This document shows, one piece after another, positions 26,534-35,664 of a stretch of 64,000 bases of DNA (within the stretch, counting starts at the first letter, position 1; each line of letters begins with the position of its first letter). The stretch spans positions 124,001 through 188,000 of the forward strand of contig NZ_JAKUMM010000003.1 in NCBI RefSeq assembly GCF_022601735.1, read 5' to 3'. Both the position numbers and the translations under genes were made by a program. The notes beneath the pieces were generated by a model. That model ran no database searches. It saw only the letters and a list, made by a program, of their open reading frames with translations, and was not told the origin of the DNA. This DNA comes from Atopomonas sediminilitoris. Its GTDB lineage: Bacteria; Pseudomonadota; Gammaproteobacteria; Pseudomonadales; Pseudomonadaceae.

Positions 26534-27367
26534 TTATTGCGGCGGTAGCTGCTGCTGCAAATAACGCAGCTGCGTTTGCAGCGTGGTGATATTGGCCGTG
26601 ACTTGCTGACGGAAAGCATCCAACGATGCTTGTGACTCATTCTGCGCCGTGCGGGTTTCTAGCTCGCTGCGCAAAATCAGCAGATCATCTTGCACTTGTT
26701 GCAGCTGTGCATTGTTCTGACTGGCTTTAGCCACACGCTGCACTTCTGTTTGCAACGCTGCCAAGGCAGGTTCTAGGGCGAGCAATTTTTGCAAGCTTGC
26801 CGATTGGGCTGTCTGCTCTTTGCTGACATTCGCCAGCGCTGTTTGCACCGTGGCTTGTTCGCTTTGCTGCTGTTTCAGTGTGTCTTGCAGGTGACCGCTC
26901 TGCTGTGCGGTCTGCTTTTGCTGTTCACTCAATACTTGCTGCTGGCGTTGCACGTTAGCCAATTGGGTTTCGAGCTGCTTGACCCGCAGCTTCACCGCTT
27001 CGCTTTCGCTGGTCACGCTCGACTCCGTCGCCACCACCTTGCCGCTGACCTCTTGCAAGCGCCCCGCCGCTTCTTCACTGATACGGGCAAAGCTTTCTTG
27101 GGTGGCCACCAGCTGACGCTGCAACAGCACAATCTGCTGAAAACTCCACCAACCTAACCCAGTCAGCACTACCGCCAGCACCGCCACCAACACCCAAATA
27201 GGCGCGGTGGACGCAGGCTTATCTGCATTGCCACGCATCGAGCTAGCCATGCCTAACGTATCGCTTGTCACCTTGGCTGCGGGCTGCTCACGCAGCGCGG
27301 CCGGCTCGTCATCGGTCGCACGCAAACTTGGCAACTGGGTTAACTCATCATCAGCATCGTTACGCAT
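26534..27367 (-). CDS. Single-pass membrane protein with long coiled coil
   Basis: 277 residues. A cytoplasmic N-terminus of about 55 residues precedes one membrane helix (about 58-78, VLVAVLAVVLTGLGWWSF). A long Gln/Glu-rich coiled coil runs from about 85 to 275. I do not recognise a catalytic domain. Similar proteins in Pseudomonas are loosely annotated as ATPases, but no Walker motif is present here. The coiled coil suggests an envelope scaffold or tether. There is no obvious operon partner. Confidence 0.75.
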   Translation of the reverse strand: MRNDADDELTQLPSLRATDDEPAALREQPAAKVTSDTLGMASSMRGNADKPASTAPIWVLVAVLAVVLTGLGWWSFQQIVLLQRQLVATQESFARISEEAAGRLQEVSGKVVATESSVTSESEAVKLRVKQLETQLANVQRQQQVLSEQQKQTAQQSGHLQDTLKQQQSEQATVQTALANVSKEQTAQSASLQKLLALEPALAALQTEVQRVAKASQNNAQLQQVQDDLLILRSELETRTAQNESQASLDAFRQQVTANITTLQTQLRYLQQQLPPQ

Positions 27368-27703
27368 TGGGATTCCACTTCAACGCCTGAACGCCCTCAA
27401 CATAATGAGTGGCATTAAATCGACGTTTTGGTTGCAAGGTTATAAAGCCGCGCAGTATAGCGAGTTGCCTCAGGCACCGGGAGCGCCGCCAGTCTTGCCA
27501 CACCAAGGCTGGGCGCGCCATCACGGTGCAACACCCTGAAAATCCGCCCCAATCCCTAGCACGCACTGATCGATCAAACCACGCCACAAAGCCCGCACTA
27601 GAGCATGCAAGCCCGCCACGCTAGCGATTGGCAATAACGGCACAACCTTTGCTGCGCGAGAAAAAACTCTGCGTTTGTTAAGGCATATAGAAGGATGCTC
27701 GCC
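27368..27703. other. 336-bp intergenic region, no gene seen
   Basis: This lies between two divergent genes. The short open frames on both strands lack ribosome binding sites and family features. The region should hold the two promoters. I see no repeat or RNA structure I would defend. Confidence 0.5.
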
Positions 27704-28054
27704 ATGGAAATGACCAAACCTCTGATCGACTGCATGCAAACCTTGCGACGCCGCATTCGCGCTGAGCAGGGCTGCGATATTCGCCTAAGCCAAAGCGATG
27801 CCATCGCACAAATGTTGACGCTCGCCAGCCAATCGCGCGATAACACCACGCAAAGCTTGGCTAAAACCTTGAGTAGCCTGTCAGGCCTTGCATTACCCAG
27901 CGCAGCGAGCAAGGTGCCCACGCCAGGCGCCCAGCAATACCGCGGCGCGACCGTCAGCCAACTTGAGAACCCACCCGCTGAAGCCGCGCCACCCGTCATC
28001 AATGCCAGCAATGCCAGCGTGCGGATTTACCGTGGGCAGAAAGTTTACGCGTGA
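27704..28054 (+). CDS. Small protein of unknown function
   Basis: 116 residues. The N-terminal half is helical and charged (MEMTKPLIDCMQTLRRRIR); the middle is Ser/Ala/Pro rich. The C-terminus ends in VRIYRGQKVYA, an RIYRG-type ending. ATG 27704 is chosen because GAAGGA lies 8 nt upstream; an ATG three codons earlier has no spacing for it. It overlaps the convergent epimerase gene by 10 bp. It is not recognised. Confidence 0.65.
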   Translation: MEMTKPLIDCMQTLRRRIRAEQGCDIRLSQSDAIAQMLTLASQSRDNTTQSLAKTLSSLSGLALPSAASKVPTPGAQQYRGATVSQLENPPAEAAPPVINASNASVRIYRGQKVYA

Positions 28055-29034
28055 GCCGCTTGCCAGTCGTCGCAGAACTCGTCGAGCGCATCCCATAGGC
28101 TGCACTCAGCGCGGTAATCCAGCAGCGTTTGCGCGCGGCTAATATCCAGCGAAAAGTCTTTGGCCATGACATCGATCCCTAAGCGAAACAGGCTGGGTTC
28201 GGGCTTATTGGGGAGCAGGTGGCAGACGCCCTCATTCAGCGCTGCCACACTCCAAGCCAAGGAATACGGCAAACGGCCACGCACGGCGCCTAACTCCATA
28301 CGACGCAGAACGTAATTGACCACATCCCAAAACGGCACCGGCTGACCATTGCTGATGTTGTAGGCCTTGCCTAACGCGGCTCCACCCACCTGCAGGGCGC
28401 TGAACAAGGCATCGCACAAGTTACCAATGCTGGTGAAATCAACTCGATTGAGCCCATCACCGACCACCCGCAGGCGACCCTTTTGCTGCATGTTAATAAG
28501 ACGCGGGAAGATACTGGTGTCGCCGGCACCGGTGACGAATCTTGGCCGCAGTGCCAACACTTCTAGGCCAAACTCTGCGGCGGCAAACACCGCCTGCTCG
28601 GCCTGATATTTGGTTTCGCCGTAGTAATCAGCAAACCGCGTGGGGATATCCTCCTCGGTAATCCCCACGCGGTTAGCGCCACCGAAATAAATCGATGGTG
28701 AAGACAGGTGCACCAAGCGCGATACGTTCTCTTTTAAGCAGGCATCGACGACCTGCTCGGTCAACGTGATATTGCCCGCCACAAATCGCTCACGCGGGCC
28801 CCACACGCCCACCGCACCGGCGCAATGCACCACAGCATCCACCCCACGACAAGCCACTCGTGCGACTTGCGGATCGGCTAAATCGCCTTCACATAACTCA
28901 GCCCCGCGCGCCAACAAAGCGGCCACGCTGTCAGCGCGACGCGCGTTGACGCGCACCTGCAAGCCTTGCTGTAAAGCAAACAGCGCAAAACGCCCGCCAA
29001 TAAAACCGCCGGCGCCGGTCACTAAAATATGCAT
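28045..29034 (-). CDS. NAD-dependent epimerase/dehydratase, 3-beta-HSD-like
   Basis: 329 residues of the extended SDR family. The NAD-binding motif TGAGGFIG is at residues 6-13. The catalytic YxxxK is YGETK (near residue 140), and SSPSIYFGG supplies the Ser. LRPRFVTGAGDTSIFPRL follows the 3-beta-hydroxysteroid dehydrogenase/OleD-type pattern. The substrate is unknown; a beta-hydroxy or sterol-like compound is possible. Confidence 0.85.
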   Translation of the reverse strand: MHILVTGAGGFIGGRFALFALQQGLQVRVNARRADSVAALLARGAELCEGDLADPQVARVACRGVDAVVHCAGAVGVWGPRERFVAGNITLTEQVVDACLKENVSRLVHLSSPSIYFGGANRVGITEEDIPTRFADYYGETKYQAEQAVFAAAEFGLEVLALRPRFVTGAGDTSIFPRLINMQQKGRLRVVGDGLNRVDFTSIGNLCDALFSALQVGGAALGKAYNISNGQPVPFWDVVNYVLRRMELGAVRGRLPYSLAWSVAALNEGVCHLLPNKPEPSLFRLGIDVMAKDFSLDISRAQTLLDYRAECSLWDALDEFCDDWQAAHA

Positions 29035-29151
29035 TGTTGATCCTTATTCGATAACGACTAAACACTCGCCACAGCACAACGGCCCAACACTAGCAAAGGC
29101 CGCCACATAACACGGTGACTCTTAAAGCCAGAGCATTGACTTAAGCAGACA

Positions 29152-30051
29152 TTAGGCCGACAAGCAGCGCGCAGCGGTTGCGCGTAACGCCACGCCCAAG
29201 GCGCTGATCAAAGGGCTGTCTTGACGCCAATGGTGCCAATACAAGGGCACCGCCAACTGCCAACCCGGCGACACATCCAACAACTCACCCGCAGCTAAGG
29301 CTTGCTCAATCTGCAACAACGGAATCAAGCCATAACCCAGCCCGGCCTTAGCCAAGCCCACAAAGCCTTCTGATGAAGGGCAGACATGGTGCTGAAAGCT
29401 ACCTTCAATGCCCTGCTCAGCCAAAAACCGATGCTGCAAGCGATCATCAGGGCCAAACACAATAGCCGGGGCAGCCACGAGTTCATCCGCCAGCAACCGC
29501 TGCTGTTGATAGCGCTGCGGCAAATAATGCTGTGCAAAACGCGGGCTACACACCGCACGGTACAGCATGCTGCCCAAGTACTCGCTGCGCGCACCGGCCA
29601 CAGGCTTGTCGTGCGCACAAATACAGGCGGCCACTTCGCCAGCACGCATACGTTCAAGCCCGACCGCCTGATCAACCAACACATGTTCAAACAGCACCGC
29701 ATGGTTTTCCCACACTTGCGCCAACGCCAAAGGCCACCACGTTGCCAAGCTGTCAGCATTAATCGCCACGCGCAAACGCGCGGGCCCTGCCTCACCGAGT
29801 AACGGCACCTGCGCCGCCAACTGCTGCTGCAGCACTTGTACTTGCTGCATGTGATTTAACAGTTGCCGCCCTAATGGCGTTGGCTGCGGCGGCAAACTGC
29901 GCACCAACACCGCTTGACCGACGCGCGCCTCAAGCAAACGAATACGTTGCGATACCGCTGACTGCGAGATATGCAGCTGCAACGCCGCGCGTTCGAAGCC
30001 CGCTTGGGTAACCACCGCGACTAACGCTTCCAGCAATTTGTAATCGATCAT
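29152..30051 (-). CDS. argP: LysR-family regulator ArgP (IciA)
   Basis: 299 residues. An N-terminal winged HTH (MIDYKLLEALVAVVTQAGFERAA ... ISQSAVSQRIRLLEARVG) and a LysR effector domain. The sequence start and the divergent ArgO-type exporter gene identify it as ArgP, which activates argO in response to arginine and is antagonised by lysine. The shared intergenic region carries a 7-5-7 palindrome of LysR type. Confidence 0.92.
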   Translation of the reverse strand: MIDYKLLEALVAVVTQAGFERAALQLHISQSAVSQRIRLLEARVGQAVLVRSLPPQPTPLGRQLLNHMQQVQVLQQQLAAQVPLLGEAGPARLRVAINADSLATWWPLALAQVWENHAVLFEHVLVDQAVGLERMRAGEVAACICAHDKPVAGARSEYLGSMLYRAVCSPRFAQHYLPQRYQQQRLLADELVAAPAIVFGPDDRLQHRFLAEQGIEGSFQHHVCPSSEGFVGLAKAGLGYGLIPLLQIEQALAAGELLDVSPGWQLAVPLYWHHWRQDSPLISALGVALRATAARCLSA

Positions 30052-30060
30052 GCGCCACCC

Positions 30061-30079
30061 TCATTAGCCATTCTAATGA
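30061..30079. promoter_or_regulatory. LysR-type palindrome between argP and argO
   Basis: TCATTAG-N5-CTAATGA is a perfect 7-bp inverted repeat with a 5-bp gap in the divergent intergenic region, 10 bp upstream of the argP start. It fits the T-N11-A LysR box and is probably the ArgP site for autoregulation and argO activation. Confidence 0.6.
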
Positions 30080-30157
30080 GCCATTAATAACATTGCTTTT
30101 ACTAATAAAGGCAGCTTTCTTAGCCTAATCACTCTCCTCCCAGATCAAGAGCTAGTT

Positions 30158-30775
30158 ATGTGGCAGAGTTACTGGAACGGTCTTGGCATCGCCGCCGGCT
30201 TAATCATCGCCATCGGCACCCAGAACGCTTTTGTTCTTGGACAAAGCCTCAAGCGTGAGTACCACTTAAGCGCGGCGCTGCTGTGCATCCTCTGCGATGC
30301 TTTGATGATTGTGCTGGGGGTTTTTGGTTTAGCCGCATTGCTCGCGAGCCACCCAGCGATCTTGCAAGCGGTTCGCTGGGGCGGCGTGGTGTTTCTTTTG
30401 GCCTATGCAGGCTTTGCTGCTCAACGCGCGCTACGCCCACAAGCACTGCTGCAACAAGGCCAACAAGCGCTTAGCCATGGCGCTGTGGTGCTCACAACCC
30501 TCGCCGTGACGCTGCTCAACCCCCACTTTTACCTCGACACGCTGTTCTTGATTGGCTCACTCGGCAGCCAACAAGCACACCCGGCGGCCTATGCCGCAGG
30601 CGCCGCATCGGCTTCGGCCCTGTGGTTTATTGGCTTAGCTCTTGGCGCCGCATGGCTCGCACCTTGGTTAGCGCGCCCCCTGACGTGGCGTTTGCTCGAC
30701 AGTGGCATTGCCCTGCTGATGCTGGTCATTGCTTATAACCTCGCGTTTGGCCAAGGGCTCGACGTACCGTCCTAG
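30158..30775 (+). CDS. argO: LysE/ArgO-family basic amino acid exporter
   Basis: 205 residues with about six membrane helices. The N-terminal motif GLIIAIGTQNAFVLGQSLKR is the LysE/ArgO signature. LLNPHFYLDTLFLIGSL in the middle is likewise characteristic. It exports arginine (and possibly lysine) and protects against excess and toxic analogues. It is divergent from argP. Confidence 0.92.
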   Translation: MWQSYWNGLGIAAGLIIAIGTQNAFVLGQSLKREYHLSAALLCILCDALMIVLGVFGLAALLASHPAILQAVRWGGVVFLLAYAGFAAQRALRPQALLQQGQQALSHGAVVLTTLAVTLLNPHFYLDTLFLIGSLGSQQAHPAAYAAGAASASALWFIGLALGAAWLAPWLARPLTWRLLDSGIALLMLVIAYNLAFGQGLDVPS

Positions 30776-30810
30776 AGCCATTCTCACGACAAGCCCCTAC
30801 AGTTCCTGCG

Positions 30811-30840
30811 TGGATAGCACACCCTCAGCTCTGCTATCAT
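30811..30840 (+). promoter_or_regulatory. Candidate sodB promoter (extended -10)
   Basis: The extended -10 TGCTATCAT (hexamer 30835-30840) has a weak -35 TGGATA 18 bp upstream. It lies about 100 bp before sodB. Downstream, CCTGCACC-N6-GGTGCAGG (30892-30913) forms a stable leader hairpin about 30 nt before the start codon. Confidence 0.4.
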
Positions 30841-30943
30841 TGAGCCGTTGTGCCACTCGCATTACACCCGCCCGGCCCCGTGAAGCCGGCACCTGCACCC
30901 GTAACGGTGCAGGCCTGATCGATAAAGAAAATGGAGATAAACC

Positions 30944-31525
30944 ATGGCTTTCGAACTGCCGCCGCTGCCCTACGAAAAGAATGCCCTTGAGCCGCACATC
31001 TCTGCGGAAACACTGGATTTCCACTACGGCAAGCATCACAACGCCTACGTGGTAAACCTGAACAATCTGGTTCCCGGTAGCGAATTCGAAGGCAAGAGCC
31101 TAGAAGAAATCGTGAAAACCTCTTCTGGCGGCGTTTTCAACAACGCAGCCCAAGTCTGGAACCACACCTTCTACTGGAACTGCTTGGCACCCAACGCTGG
31201 CGGTCAACCGACTGGCGAATTAGCAGCAGCCATCGACAAAGCCTTTGGCTCGTTCGACAAGTTCAAAGAAGAGTTCACCAAAACCGCTATCGGCACCTTC
31301 GGTTCTGGCTGGGCGTGGCTGGTGAAAAAAGCCGACGGCTCACTGGCACTGGCAAGTACCATTGGTGCTGGCTGCCCGCTGACCTCCGGCGACACCCCGC
31401 TGCTGACCTGCGACGTTTGGGAGCACGCCTACTACGTTGACTACCGCAATGCTCGTCCGAAGTACGTTGAAGCATTCTGGAACCTGGTCAACTGGGACTT
31501 CGTTGCGAAGAACCTAGCCGCCTAA
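30944..31525 (+). CDS. sodB: Iron superoxide dismutase
   Basis: 193 residues, the standard FeSOD length. Metal ligands: His27 (FHYGKHH), His74 ([10 protein letters not shown]), and Asp and His in [11 protein letters not shown] (near 157 and 161). The [11 protein letters not shown] and FGSGWAWLV context favours Fe over Mn. It dismutes cytoplasmic superoxide. AATGGAGA precedes the ATG. It is monocistronic, with a leader hairpin and a strong terminator. Confidence 0.97.
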   Translation: MAFELPPLPYEKNALEPHISAETLDFHYGKHHNAYVVNLNNLVPGSEFEGKSLEEIVKTSSGGVFNNAAQVWNHTFYWNCLAPNAGGQPTGELAAAIDKAFGSFDKFKEEFTKTAIGTFGSGWAWLVKKADGSLALASTIGAGCPLTSGDTPLLTCDVWEHAYYVDYRNARPKYVEAFWNLVNWDFVAKNLAA

Positions 31526-31552
31526 GCCTGCTCTAGCTCGGGCTTTAGCGCT

Positions 31553-31589
31553 AAACCCCGCGAGCTTTCTGCCGCGGGGTTTTTATTTT
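31553..31589 (+). terminator. Rho-independent terminator of sodB
   Basis: A 10-bp perfect stem (AAACCCCGCG / CGCGGGGTTT) with a 10-nt loop is followed by TTATTTT, 27 nt after the stop codon. Confidence 0.95.
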
Positions 31590-31652
31590 CAAATAATCGT
31601 CATTTCTTACGGCTAAACCTTTGACGCATAGGGGATTGCCGCCAATACTGTT

Positions 31653-33743
31653 GTGAAACCAAGACGCGTGGGTTCGGACTTGCCACAGACCACTTCAGCC
31701 AACAGCCTGTCACTCAAACTGCTTCGCGCCGTATTGCTGGCCGCCCTGATTGTGGGAATCGTGCTCAGTTGCGCGCAGATCGTGTACAGCGCCTACCAGA
31801 CCCGACAAAGCATTGATCATGATGCCGAACGGATTTTGGCCATGGTACGTGACCCCTCAACGCAAGCCGTTTATAGCCTCGACCATGAGATGGCCCGCCA
31901 AGTTGTCGAAGGCCTGTTCCAACATGAGGCAGTACAAGAAGCGGAGATCGGCAACCCAGGCGAATCCCCTCTGGCAGAAAAGCGCCGCGCCTTACAAGAA
32001 CGCTCTACCCGCTGGCTCACTGACCCTATCTTGGGCCGCCAACAGCCTTATTCAGTCAAACTCTATGGCCAAGCTCCTTACCGTGAGTATTACGGTGATC
32101 TAGCGATCACCTTAGATACCAGCGGTTATGGTGAGCTGTTGGTGTCCAACTCGGTCATTATTTTCATTTCCGGCATCCTGCGCGCCATGGCCATGGCGCT
32201 GATTTTGTTCTTGATTTATCACTGGATGCTCACCAAGCCTTTGGCGAAAATTATCGAACACTTGGCCGACATCAACCCAGATCGCCCAGGCCAGCGCCAA
32301 CTGCCCATGCTCCGCGGCCATGAGAGCAACGAACTCGGCCAGTGGATCACCACCGCCAACCAGCTGCTGACCTCCATTGAACGCAACTCCAACCTGCGCC
32401 GCGAAGCCGAAGACAGCCTACTGCGCTTATCGCAGTATGATTTCCTGACCGGCCTGCCTAACCGCCTGATGCTGCAACAACAACTGCAGCGCCTGTTAGA
32501 GGATGCCAACAAGCACCATAAAGGGATTGCCGTACTCTGCGTGGGGCTCGACGATTTCAAAGGCATCAACGAAACCCACGGCTACCAAACCGGTGATGCC
32601 CTGCTGATTGCCTTGGCCGAACGCCTGCGCGCCAGCAGCGAAGGCCTAGGCGGACTAGCGCGCTTAGGTGGCGACCAATTCGCCCTAGTGCTGACTGACA
32701 TTGACCAGCCCTATCAGGCCGCTGCTTTAGCACAGCAAGTGTTAGACGACCTCGACCGTCCCTTCGTGCTGATGCAAATTGAAGTGCGCCTGCGCGCCAC
32801 CATCGGCATCACCCTATTCCCAGATGACGGCGACAGTGCTGAAAAGCTGCTGCAAAAAGCCGAACAAACCATGACGCTAGCCAAAACACGCTCGCGCAAT
32901 CGCTACCAGTTCTACATCGCCAGCCTCGACAGCGAAATGCGCCAACGCCGCGAACTGGATCAAGAACTGCGCGAAGCCTTGCCACGCGGGCAACTGCACA
33001 TGGTTTATCAGCCCCAAGTTGACTATCGCAACCACCAAATCATTGGTGTCGAGGCGCTACTGCGCTGGATTCATCCCGAGCGCGGCTTTATTCCACCGGA
33101 TCAATTTATTCCGCTGGCCGAACAAAACGGCAGCATCATCAGCATTGGTGAGTGGGTGCTCGACCAAGCGTGTCAACAATTACGCGAATGGCACGACCAA
33201 GGCTTCACCGACCTACGCATGGCCGTTAACTTGTCGGCGGTGCAACTGCACCACAGCGAACTACCGCGCTTGGTTAACAACCTTATGCAGCGTCATCGCC
33301 TACCCGGCAAGAGCTTGGAGCTAGAAGTCACCGAAACCGGCCTGATGGAAGACATCACCGCCGCCGCCCGCCATTTGCACAGCCTGCGCCGCTCCGGCGC
33401 CTTGATCGCCATTGATGACTTTGGTACCGGTTACTCGTCGCTGAGCTACCTACGCAGCCTGCCACTGGACAAGATCAAAATTGATAAGAGCTTTGTGCAA
33501 GATCTGCTAGAGGACGAGGAAGACGCCACCATCGTGCGCGCCATTATTCAGCTGGCTAAGAGCTTAAACATGCAAGTGATCGCCGAAGGGGTGGAAACCC
33601 TTGAGCAAGAGGCCTACATCATCGAGCACGGCTGTAATGAAGGCCAAGGCTACCTGTACAGCAAGCCTCTGCCCGCCAAAGAGCTGACCTTGTACCTCAA
33701 ACAAACCCAGCGCCTGACCCAGGCAGCCCGTGGCAGCGAATAA
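31653..33743 (+). CDS. bifA: BifA-like c-di-GMP phosphodiesterase (degenerate GGDEF + EAL)
   Basis: 696 residues. Two membrane helices (about 22-46 and 165-190) flank a periplasmic sensor domain. A HAMP-like linker follows, then a GGDEF domain degenerated to GGDQF (as in BifA). The EAL domain has EALLRW and DDFGTGYSSL intact, so phosphodiesterase activity should remain while cyclase activity is lost. In Pseudomonas, BifA lowers c-di-GMP and promotes swarming over biofilm. The start is GTG 31653; no better ATG precedes the first helix. It follows sodB, as I recall for P. aeruginosa. Confidence 0.93.
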   Translation: MKPRRVGSDLPQTTSANSLSLKLLRAVLLAALIVGIVLSCAQIVYSAYQTRQSIDHDAERILAMVRDPSTQAVYSLDHEMARQVVEGLFQHEAVQEAEIGNPGESPLAEKRRALQERSTRWLTDPILGRQQPYSVKLYGQAPYREYYGDLAITLDTSGYGELLVSNSVIIFISGILRAMAMALILFLIYHWMLTKPLAKIIEHLADINPDRPGQRQLPMLRGHESNELGQWITTANQLLTSIERNSNLRREAEDSLLRLSQYDFLTGLPNRLMLQQQLQRLLEDANKHHKGIAVLCVGLDDFKGINETHGYQTGDALLIALAERLRASSEGLGGLARLGGDQFALVLTDIDQPYQAAALAQQVLDDLDRPFVLMQIEVRLRATIGITLFPDDGDSAEKLLQKAEQTMTLAKTRSRNRYQFYIASLDSEMRQRRELDQELREALPRGQLHMVYQPQVDYRNHQIIGVEALLRWIHPERGFIPPDQFIPLAEQNGSIISIGEWVLDQACQQLREWHDQGFTDLRMAVNLSAVQLHHSELPRLVNNLMQRHRLPGKSLELEVTETGLMEDITAAARHLHSLRRSGALIAIDDFGTGYSSLSYLRSLPLDKIKIDKSFVQDLLEDEEDATIVRAIIQLAKSLNMQVIAEGVETLEQEAYIIEHGCNEGQGYLYSKPLPAKELTLYLKQTQRLTQAARGSE

Positions 33744-34024
33744 GTAAACATCGCGACCTGTGCCTGCGCTTGTGCGGCTAAGCGCTGCGGTGCTGCTTCC
33801 TGCTTCGGCCATGCTTGGGTTATTACCGAGCAGACGCGCTTAAAGAGCCCACTCAGCGCCTTACCCTCATGTTAATTCTGGCGTATCCCACCAGTTTATG
33901 TGGCGCACTAGGTTTGATTGCGCAGCTCGGCTGCCCCAAACGAAAAAAACTGTGTGGCACTGCTCTGCTTGATCGCTCTAGTACCCGTGACGCTGGTTCA
34001 CCGCATAATGCCGTAGCCCACGGA

Positions 34025-34930
34025 CTAAGACAGCAACCAGCCGTTCTTCAGGCTCAGCCAAATAAGCCCGCCGGTACCTGCTAAAGCAGCCAGCAAACCA
34101 CCTACCGCATGCCATCGATAGTGTTGGGCGAGTTCATCTTCACCCGCGCTAGAGAGCACAAACGGCAAAGACTTGGAATCGCTCAGACGGTGCTGATCGC
34201 CCTGATTCAGACGAGTTTTAAAGCGCTTATCGGCCTCCCAGCCCGCCTCTTGCCGCACACGCTGCCACTCTTGTTCATCCAACTGACCATTGCGGTCATA
34301 GTCAAAACGCTGCAGCAGCGCTTGATAGTCTTGCTTCCACTCCCGCACCACCGCACCCACTTCAAGCGCGGCGTTAAACCCTTCACGCGCCGCGCCGTGT
34401 GAGGTGAAGTGCCCCAAAGCATACAAGGGCTCACCAGCGTGTAAGCGTTCCTCGGTATAACGGTATTCTTTACCAAAAACACCACCCAGCACGCTACCGA
34501 TCAGACCAGTGCTCACACGTTGGCGCGGATGCCGTTCACTCCCTTTCCACACGCGTTTGTTGGCCGGGCGCACTTCAGCCCCACGCGGGTCTATCAAACA
34601 GGTACCGGTGCCATCATCGAGCAAAAGCCCCGCCTCACTGACGCCACTCTCTAACGTGCGCCAGGACTTCTTATCCCCGCTACCGGTGCGTTCCTCAATT
34701 TTGAAACGCCACCACAGACAGGGTGTCCCAGTGAGCGGGCCTTCCTGCATCGCCTCAGCTTCGCCTTTGAGTACGCCATACAGCTCAACAAAACCTTGCG
34801 CGGCCGAGCGGACTTTGGACGTCGGGGTGTCTTCCAGTAATCGCGCCCGCGCCAGCTGACGAAAAAACCAATAACCCCCACCGAACAGGCCAAAACCAGA
34901 CAGCGCCAAGAAAAACCATGTGTCTTGCAT
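34025..34930 (-). CDS. GIDE-domain membrane protein with an EF-hand
   Basis: 301 residues. Membrane helices lie at both ends (about 4-24 and 275-297). The middle resembles the GIDE (MUL1-type) domain: GPLTGTPCLWWRFKIEER and LDDGTGTCLIDPRGAEV. At about residues 210-222 there is a canonical EF-hand calcium loop, DYDRNGQLDEQEW. In bacteria this domain often sits next to LemA, as here. It lacks a RING domain, so ubiquitin-ligase activity is not implied. Calcium binding is an inference. It follows lemA by 6 bp. Confidence 0.82.
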   Translation of the reverse strand: MQDTWFFLALSGFGLFGGGYWFFRQLARARLLEDTPTSKVRSAAQGFVELYGVLKGEAEAMQEGPLTGTPCLWWRFKIEERTGSGDKKSWRTLESGVSEAGLLLDDGTGTCLIDPRGAEVRPANKRVWKGSERHPRQRVSTGLIGSVLGGVFGKEYRYTEERLHAGEPLYALGHFTSHGAAREGFNAALEVGAVVREWKQDYQALLQRFDYDRNGQLDEQEWQRVRQEAGWEADKRFKTRLNQGDQHRLSDSKSLPFVLSSAGEDELAQHYRWHAVGGLLAALAGTGGLIWLSLKNGWLLS

Positions 34931-34936
34931 CAGTGC

Positions 34937-35509
34937 TTAACCAAACAACTTGGCCACATCGACATCGGCTTTTTCCGCGTCGCTGAATTGCAGTAAGTCC
35001 GCGGCTTTGAACGCAAACCAACGTGCAATCAGCACATCCGGAAACTGCTCAATGCGCACGTTATTGCGATTGACCGCGTCGTTGTACAGCTCGCGTCGAT
35101 CAGCAATACCGTTTTCCAAACCGGTGATGCGCTCAGACAGATGACGAAAGCTCTCATTCGCTTTGAGCTCAGGGTAGTTTTCAGCCAAGGCAAACAAGTT
35201 GCCCAAGCCCATGCGCAGGCCGCTTTCAGCTTTGCCCAGCGCCGGCACATCGCCCTGTTCACGGGCTTGCGCCACGGCACTGCGTGCGGCAATCACTTGC
35301 TCTAGGGTAGTGCGCTCATGGCTCATGTACTGCTTGCAGGTTTCGACCAGTTTGGGCAGCTCATCGTGACGTTGTTTGAGCAACACATCGATATTCGACC
35401 ACGCTTTGCTCACCCCGTGCTTGAGATTAACCAAGCCGTTATAAAGCACCACGCCATAGCCAACGGCCAAAACCAGTACCACCAAAATCACGACACTTGT
35501 GCTGGACAT
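34937..35509 (-). CDS. lemA: LemA-family protein
   Basis: 190 residues. An N-terminal membrane helix (about 5-25) precedes the LemA helical bundle: YNGLVNLKHGVSKAWSNIDVLLKQRHDELPKLVE and LENGIADRRELYNDAVNRNNVRIEQFPDVLIA. The function is unknown. ATG 35509 is preceded by AAGGAG with 7-nt spacing, so the longer frame to 35578 was rejected. It is co-transcribed with the GIDE gene. Confidence 0.93.
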   Translation of the reverse strand: MSSTSVVILVVLVLAVGYGVVLYNGLVNLKHGVSKAWSNIDVLLKQRHDELPKLVETCKQYMSHERTTLEQVIAARSAVAQAREQGDVPALGKAESGLRMGLGNLFALAENYPELKANESFRHLSERITGLENGIADRRELYNDAVNRNNVRIEQFPDVLIARWFAFKAADLLQFSDAEKADVDVAKLFG

Positions 35510-35595
35510 GAACGCACTCCTTGTTTGATTAGCGTCATTGTATCGACAGTTTTCCACGATGCGCAGGGCATGAAGCACAATCAGGGCTTTATCTT

Positions 35596-35614
35596 AATGC
35601 GAATTTTTCGCATT
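35596..35614. promoter_or_regulatory. Fur-box-like palindrome upstream of the imelysin operon
   Basis: The 19-bp AATGCGAAT-T-TTTCGCATT matches the 9-1-9 symmetry of a Fur box (AATGAGAAT-N-ATTCTCATT) apart from G/C swaps at positions 5 and 15 and an A-to-T change right of centre. It lies about 50 bp before the imelysin start, where a -10 would be. Iron repression of the following four genes is expected. Confidence 0.65.
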
Positions 35615-35664
35615 ATATTTACTGCTTAACTTTAACTTTCTATAAAGACCTAGGGATTTTCCTC

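Noticed and set aside
26534..27367. ATPase function for the coiled-coil membrane protein
   Set aside because: No Walker A or B motif; the sequence is one membrane helix plus coiled coil.
33815..34084. 89-residue frame after bifA
   Set aside because: No ribosome binding site, and it overlaps the 3' end of the GIDE gene on the other strand.
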